Shown: positions 59,466-64,000 of the stretch, in pieces
How the letters are laid out: the number at the start of each line of letters is the position of its first letter
Position numbering within the stretch: position 1 is the first letter of the stretch
Assembly (NCBI RefSeq): GCF_034808145.1
Contig: NZ_JAXHGM010000004.1
Span: 186,001 to 250,000 of the forward strand
Direction: 5' to 3'
Source: Halorubellus sp034808145
Lineage (GTDB): Archaea; Halobacteriota; Halobacteria; Halobacteriales; Natrialbaceae
Length of the DNA stretch: 64,000 nucleotides
Made by a program: the position numbers and the translations under genes
Notes under the pieces: model-generated
Seen by the model: the letters and a program-made list of their open reading frames with translations, nothing else
Told to the model about the DNA's origin: nothing
The model's database searches: none

Positions 59466-61615
59466 TCGGACGCGTCCTCGACCGCGTCCGCGGGCGGTAC
59501 GCGCTCAAGGTCGCCATCGCGATCGCGGTCGTCGTCGCCGTGGTCGCGGGCGTCGGCGCGGTCGCCGTCGCCGCCATCGACGCCGAACTCGGCGCGACCG
59601 TCGAATCGACGATGGTCTCCCAGGCGCGCGCCGAAGCCACGGGCGTCGACGACTGGCTCGACAGCCACCGCGAGTTCACGCGCCTCGTCTCCACCGCGGA
59701 CCACGTCGCCGCCGACGACCCGGACGAGGTCCGGTCGGGGCTGCGGGAGACGCTCGAACGCACGCGGAACGGTGACGTCGTCGGCGTGTACGTCATCGAC
59801 AGGCGCGCGAAGCGCGTCGTCACCGCCGTCGGGAGCGCCCGACCGGAGCGCGACGACCCCTACTGGGGGCGACTGTTCTTCCAGGACTTCGGGGACGTCA
59901 TCACGACCGACCCGTACGGCGCGAACGACGGGCGAGCGGTCGCGTTCGCGAGTCCCGTCGAGGGGAACACGTCGCGCGTCGTCGTCGTCGCGGTCCGCGC
60001 CGACGGCGTCTCCGAGCGCTTCGAGACGCCCTACGGCGCCGGGTTCACCGCGGTCGTCGACTCCTCGGGGACCGTCGTCTTCGGGACCGACACCGCGAGC
60101 GTCGGCGAACCGTACGCGACCGGGAACGAGACGCCGACCCCCGTCCGGCGCGGGCTGCGCGGCCAGAGCGGTTTCCAGGACGCGTTCCCGGCGGACCGCG
60201 GCCTCGACGCGGACCACGTTCGGTCGTACGCACCGGTCGCCGCGACGGACTGGGTCGTCGTCAAGCACGCACCGAGCGACGCGGCGTACGCGGTCTCGAG
60301 AGCCGTCCGTCGGACCGTCCTCGCCCTGGTCGCCATCGTCCTCGTCGGCGCGGTCGGCGCGTACGGGCTCGTCGGCTGGCGGACGACGCGCACGCTCGAA
60401 TCACTGTCCAGGCGAGCGCGCGCGGTCGCCGCCGGCGAACGCGACACGGACCTCGGCGTCGACCGCGACGACGAGTTCGGCGACCTCGGGGACGCCATCG
60501 CGAACATGCGCGACGACCTCGTCGCGCGCATCGCGACCGTCGAACGCCAGGAACGCCACCTCGCGACGCTCGTCGAGAACCTCCCCGCGACGCTCGTCGC
60601 GTTCGACGCCGACGGCGTCATCACCGCGGTCGCGGGCCGGCACGTGGACGCGCTCGCCCCGGCCGACGCGGTCGGCGCGGACGCCGCGACCGTGCTCGCC
60701 GACGGCGCACTCGGCGAGGCGTGCTTCGAAGCGCTCGCCGGCGACCCCGTCTCCACGACCCTGACCGTGCCCGCCGGGACGTTCGACGTCCAGTTCAGTC
60801 CGACCGACGACGGCGGGACGGTCGTCGTCGCGCACGACGTCACCGACCGCATCACGCGCCAGCAACGCATCGACGTCCTGAACCGCGTCCTCCGTCACGA
60901 CGTCCGGAACCGACTGAACGTCGTCCTCGGGCAGGCGTCGACGCTCCGCGACCACGTCGCGGACGACGCCGGCGTGCGCGCGCTCGACGACCTCGTCGCG
61001 GAGACCGAGCGCGTCGTCGAACTGAGCGAGGACGCGCGCGCCGCACAGGCCGTCATCGACGCCGACACCACGCCCGTCGACCTCTCCGCGGCCGTCCGGG
61101 ACGCCGTCGCGTTCGCCGAGAACCGGCACGACGATCTGTCGGTGACGCGCTCCGTGACCGAGGACTGCTGGGGGGACGCGACCGTGCACGTCGGCCGCGC
61201 CGTCGAGGAACTGCTCTCGCTCGCCGTCGAACGCGTCTCGCACGACGAGCCCGTCAGCGCGACCGTCGAACTCCGGCACGACGGGGACATGGTCGTGCTC
61301 GCGGTCGCGGACGACGGCCGACCCGTCCCGGAGACAGAACGCCGCTGCGTCGAACGCGGCGCGGAGAGCAAGCTCGAGCACGTCTCCGGCGTCGGCCTCT
61401 GGCTCGTCTACTGGACGGTCACCCTCGGCGGTGGCGACATGACCATCGCCGACGCGCCCGCCGGTGGCGCCCTCGTCACGTGCCGGTTCAGGGCGTGCGA
61501 CCCCGAGCGCGTCGACGCTGACGAACCCGACGGCGACGGGTTCGGCCTCGAGGACGGCCACGACACGAGCGACCGGGGCGACGCGGGCCCGGATACCGAG
61601 ACCGACGACTGGTGA
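59462..61615 (+). CDS. membrane histidine kinase with extracellular Cache-type sensor
   Basis: Protein of 717 residues. Two membrane segments (about 16-40 and 282-305) flank an extracellular Cache-like sensor. Then a HAMP linker with RARAVAAGERDTDLGVDRDD, a PAS-like domain (about 365-465), a HisKA region with RVLRHDVRNRLNVVLGQAST (His479), and an HATPase-like C-terminus. In the latter the N-box reads AVEELLSLAVERV (the usual Asn is replaced) and the G1 box VADDGRPVPETE lacks the usual G-x-G. No response regulator follows. The GTG at 59462 overlaps the binding-protein stop. Confidence 0.88.
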   Translation: MIGRVLDRVRGRYALKVAIAIAVVVAVVAGVGAVAVAAIDAELGATVESTMVSQARAEATGVDDWLDSHREFTRLVSTADHVAADDPDEVRSGLRETLERTRNGDVVGVYVIDRRAKRVVTAVGSARPERDDPYWGRLFFQDFGDVITTDPYGANDGRAVAFASPVEGNTSRVVVVAVRADGVSERFETPYGAGFTAVVDSSGTVVFGTDTASVGEPYATGNETPTPVRRGLRGQSGFQDAFPADRGLDADHVRSYAPVAATDWVVVKHAPSDAAYAVSRAVRRTVLALVAIVLVGAVGAYGLVGWRTTRTLESLSRRARAVAAGERDTDLGVDRDDEFGDLGDAIANMRDDLVARIATVERQERHLATLVENLPATLVAFDADGVITAVAGRHVDALAPADAVGADAATVLADGALGEACFEALAGDPVSTTLTVPAGTFDVQFSPTDDGGTVVVAHDVTDRITRQQRIDVLNRVLRHDVRNRLNVVLGQASTLRDHVADDAGVRALDDLVAETERVVELSEDARAAQAVIDADTTPVDLSAAVRDAVAFAENRHDDLSVTRSVTEDCWGDATVHVGRAVEELLSLAVERVSHDEPVSATVELRHDGDMVVLAVADDGRPVPETERRCVERGAESKLEHVSGVGLWLVYWTVTLGGGDMTIADAPAGGALVTCRFRACDPERVDADEPDGDGFGLEDGHDTSDRGDAGPDTETDDW

Positions 61616-61655
61616 CACCGGAACGTTCTTCGGCGTTCTCGCGCTACCAGCAGGC

Positions 61656-62141
61656 ATGTTCCTCGGTCTGGACGTCGTGACGGTCCTCGCGTTCGCCCTC
61701 CTCGCGCTGGGCGTGGTCGGGAGCGCGATTCCCTCCATCCCCGGGCCGCTCGTGAGTCTCGTCGGCGTCCTCGCGTACGCCCTCGGTGGCGGCACCGGCG
61801 TCAGCACCGTCGTCCTCGCCGCGCTCGTCGCGGTCGGCGTGGTCGCGGTCGTCGCGGACTGGCTCGCCGGCACGCTCGCCGCGAAGTACGGCGGCGCGTC
61901 GTGGACGGCGAGCATCCTCGGCGGTCTCGTCGGGTTCGTCGCGTTCCTCGCCGTCGGCCCCGTCGGCCTCATCGTCGGCCTCGCCGGCACCGTCTTCCTC
62001 GTCGAAGCGTCCCGCGAGAACGCCGAGCACGCGACCCGCGCCGCCGTCTACTCGACCGTCGGCGCGCTCGGGAGCGTCGTCGTCCAGGTCGCGCTCGCGT
62101 TCGGGATGCTCGCCACGTTCACGCTCGCCGTCCTCGTATGA
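61656..62141 (+). CDS. DUF456-family membrane protein
   Basis: Protein of 161 residues with four membrane segments and the DUF456 layout: FALLALGVVGSAIPSIPGPL (the P-x2-PGP motif), then a second pair of helices with WLAGTLAAKYGGASWTASIL and GGLVGFVAFLAVGPVGLIVG. Function unknown. The start is at ATG 61656, 41 nt after the kinase gene. It may be in the same transcription unit as the next gene, which starts 28 nt after its stop. Confidence 0.9.
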   Translation: MFLGLDVVTVLAFALLALGVVGSAIPSIPGPLVSLVGVLAYALGGGTGVSTVVLAALVAVGVVAVVADWLAGTLAAKYGGASWTASILGGLVGFVAFLAVGPVGLIVGLAGTVFLVEASRENAEHATRAAVYSTVGALGSVVVQVALAFGMLATFTLAVLV

Positions 62142-62169
62142 CCGCTCACTCCGACAGCGAACCCGAACG

Positions 62170-62883
62170 ATGACGACGTTCGTCGAGTTCCTCGCCGGGA
62201 ACGCGTTCGCGCTCGCCATCGTCGCCGCGGTCGCGCTCGTCCTCGTCGGCGTGTTCGCGCTCGGGGACCGCGCCCCGCCGACCGTCCAACCGACCCGCCC
62301 GATATCCACGGCCGACGGACTCAGGGCGACGGCCGACGGACCGACGACCGACGCGGCAGCGACGACCGACGACGGAGCGCTCGGTTCGGTCGCCGTCGTC
62401 GGCACCCCGACGACCGAGAGTCCGCTCGACGCCCCGTTCACGGACGTCGACGCGGTCGCGTTCGCCGTCCGCGTCGCCAGCCCGTTCGGGCACGTCACCA
62501 CCGTCCGCGCCGTCACCTCGTTCCGCCTCGACGTCGACGGCGAGACCGTCCACGTCGGCCTCCCGACCGCACACTCACCGGTCGTCGACGACGCCCGCAG
62601 CACGCACCGGCGCGTCCTCCACGACAGCAACGACGTTCCCGCCACCACTGCGGACCTCCTCACCGCGCTCGACACCGACCGGTCACGTGTCGCTCGCCTC
62701 CTCTCCGGCGGCGTCCTGCCGGGCCGCACTCGTCGCACGTACCGCGTCACCGTTGTCCCCGTCGACCGCCCCGTCGCCGTCGTCGGCCGGGTCTCGCGCG
62801 ACGGCGACGACTGGCGACTCGACCCACCAGAAGACGGCGCGCTCCGGTTCCTCGACCCATCGAGCGTCACGAGACACGCCTGA
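62170..62883 (+). CDS. single-segment anchored protein, hypothetical
   Basis: Protein of 237 residues. One N-terminal membrane segment (about 8-32), then a Thr/Ala-rich linker with repeats of TTDAAATTDDG, then a beta-rich domain of about 150 residues ending DWRLDPPEDGALRFLDPSS. No family is recognised. It is convergent with gltX. Confidence 0.75.
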   Translation: MTTFVEFLAGNAFALAIVAAVALVLVGVFALGDRAPPTVQPTRPISTADGLRATADGPTTDAAATTDDGALGSVAVVGTPTTESPLDAPFTDVDAVAFAVRVASPFGHVTTVRAVTSFRLDVDGETVHVGLPTAHSPVVDDARSTHRRVLHDSNDVPATTADLLTALDTDRSRVARLLSGGVLPGRTRRTYRVTVVPVDRPVAVVGRVSRDGDDWRLDPPEDGALRFLDPSSVTRHA

Positions 62884-62913
62884 GAACGCGTCGGCCCGAA
62901 ATGCCAGGGCTGG

Positions 62914-64000
62914 TCAGGGGTGCGCGAAGTACGTCAGCACGTCCCCGTCGCCCTCGAAGTGTAGATCGTCCACTCGCGCGTACCCGACGCGCTCGAACTG
63001 GACGACGTCGTCGACCGCGTGGTCGAGGAGCCCGGGTTCGGCGACGCCGCGCTCGTCGCCGTCCATCGTCCGCATCCGGACCGTCGGCCCGTCCGCTGGC
63101 GCCCAGTGCACGACGTCCACGTCGCCGTCCGTGACGACCGACAGGTCGTCGTCCGTGAACGCGAGCGCGTCACCGGTGTGCTCGACGCACCCGAGGCCCT
63201 TCAGCCAGACGCGGTCGCCCGCGTCCGGGACGTCACCGGGCTCGAGGACGACCGCGTCACCCACGGAGATGTCGCGGTCGCCGCGCTCCTCGAAGTCCGG
63301 ATGCAGCGGCGGCCGCGCGCTCGCCGGCCCGTCGCCCTCGACGCCGAGCTCGACGGGGTCGCGGACGAGGAACCGTCGCGTCGCCGTCTCGTCGACGTAC
63401 TCGCGGTTCTTCGCGTACACGCTCGACATCGCCAGGTCGACGTCCGTCGTGGACATCCCGAGTTCGAGCATCGCGTCCACGAGCGCCTCCCCGCGGATAC
63501 CGCGACGGCGGACGCTCGCCACCGTCGGCGCGCGCGGGTCGTCCCAGCCGTCCAGTTCGCCCGCGTCCACGAGCTCCTTGATGGTCGACGTGGACATCTT
63601 CACGTCGTACGCGTCGATCTGGACGTGCCCCCAGTGCACGACCTCCGGGTACTCCCAGTCGAAGTACTCGTAGAGGAACCGCTGGCGCTTCGCCGAGTCC
63701 TGGAGGTCGATACCGCGGACGATGTGCGTGACCCCAGTGAGGTGGTCGTCGACGCCGCTCTGGAAGTCCAGCATCGGCCAGCACCGGTACTCCGCGGCCT
63801 CCTCGCGCGGATGCGGCGTATCCACCATCCGGAACGCCACCCAGTCCCGGAGCGCGGGATTCTTGTGGTCGATGTCGGTCTTCACGCGCAGGGTCATCTC
63901 GCCCGCGCTGTACTCGCCGTCGACCATCGCCGCGAACTCCTCGCGCGTCGTCTCCACGTCCTTGTCCCGATGCGGGCACGGCTCGCCGTCGTTCTTCAAC
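62914..64000 (-). CDS. gltX: glutamyl-tRNA synthetase, C-terminal part (N-terminus outside window)
   Basis: C-terminal 362 residues of an archaeal GltX. The frame is open to the window edge. The KMSKS-type signature is DVKMSTSTIKELVDAGELDG, after the Rossmann part with WPMLDFQSGVDDHLTGVTHI and QRFLYEYFDWEYPEVVHWGH. The archaeal/eukaryotic-type beta-barrel anticodon domain follows (about 230-362). The HIGH motif lies outside the window. In haloarchaea GltX is non-discriminating and charges both tRNA-Glu and tRNA-Gln, with GatCAB completing the latter. Confidence 0.95.
   Translation of the reverse strand, partial: LKNDGEPCPHRDKDVETTREEFAAMVDGEYSAGEMTLRVKTDIDHKNPALRDWVAFRMVDTPHPREEAAEYRCWPMLDFQSGVDDHLTGVTHIVRGIDLQDSAKRQRFLYEYFDWEYPEVVHWGHVQIDAYDVKMSTSTIKELVDAGELDGWDDPRAPTVASVRRRGIRGEALVDAMLELGMSTTDVDLAMSSVYAKNREYVDETATRRFLVRDPVELGVEGDGPASARPPLHPDFEERGDRDISVGDAVVLEPGDVPDAGDRVWLKGLGCVEHTGDALAFTDDDLSVVTDGDVDVVHWAPADGPTVRMRTMDGDERGVAEPGLLDHAVDDVVQFERVGYARVDDLHFEGDGDVLTYFAHP

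Noticed and set aside
1..64000. Insertion sequences, integrases or prophage
   Set aside because: No transposase, integrase or phage structural domain was visible in any credible frame, and no terminal inverted repeats with target duplications were seen.

Overview
This 64 kb window is chromosomal DNA of a haloarchaeon (class Halobacteria). GC content is very high, the encoded proteins are acidic and rich in Asp and Glu, and GTG starts are common. Many genes have a TATA-like element about 25-32 nt upstream of the start codon with no ribosome binding site, as in leaderless haloarchaeal transcripts. Several proteins carry twin-arginine (Tat) lipoprotein signals. Family content also fits: dodecin, amphi-Trp, DUF63, TbsP, archaeal RNase J and TmcA. 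I see no insertion sequence, integrase, CRISPR array or rRNA. The only tRNA is tRNA-Leu(CAA), on the minus strand at 52151-52234. There is one assembly gap of 94 Ns (53509-53602), inside a Thr/Glu minisatellite.

Layout. 1-7.7 kb: a truncated alpha/beta hydrolase, an enolase-superfamily-like protein, an amphi-Trp-like protein, a class V aminotransferase, RNase J, and an APC permease coupled to a universal stress protein. 7.9-12.4 kb: a nosL-nosD-nosF-nosY operon for copper-site maturation of nitrous oxide reductase, in which NosD carries an extra NosL-like domain; nosZ is not in the window. 12.4-20.7 kb: membrane proteins, an FMN reductase, an aminoglycoside-phosphotransferase-fold kinase, a cold-shock protein, a start-less coding-like frame and a polysaccharide flippase. 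20.7-28.1 kb: a non-coding GC-rich stretch, hisD, an IscA/HesB-type Fe-S protein, a DUF4177 protein, cupin, dodecin, two overlapping membrane genes, a DUF1028 protein, a gene frameshifted at its start, and a YihY/BrkB protein. 28.4-37.5 kb: a phosphohexomutase, an orphan OppB-type permease, a zinc-ribbon protein, folD, a DsbA / membrane / DsbA set, and glyA.

37.7-43.7 kb: a 689-residue protein with a caspase/CHAT-like His-Cys pair, tbsP, a candidate structured RNA, an amphi-Trp protein, a PadR regulator and an AI-2E-type transporter. 43.7-52.3 kb: an MgtC-like membrane protein, a class III aminotransferase with a Cys-rich insert, a ThiF-like/YcaO fusion (TOMM-type cyclodehydratase), a small zinc-ribbon protein, a DUF63 protein, an Lrp/AsnC regulator, an inositol-monophosphatase-family enzyme and the tRNA. 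52.4-64 kb: a DUF309 protein, an FG-GAP surface protein with the TTE minisatellite, tmcA, an operon pairing a glycine-betaine-type binding lipoprotein with a histidine kinase whose ATP-site motifs look degenerate, a DUF456 protein, an anchored hypothetical protein and the 3' part of gltX.

Most of the region is ordinary core genome. The parts that stand out are the NosL-NosD fusion, the CHAT/caspase-like protein, the YcaO protein without an obvious precursor peptide, the binding-protein/degenerate-kinase operon, and the possible non-coding RNA near 41.3 kb.
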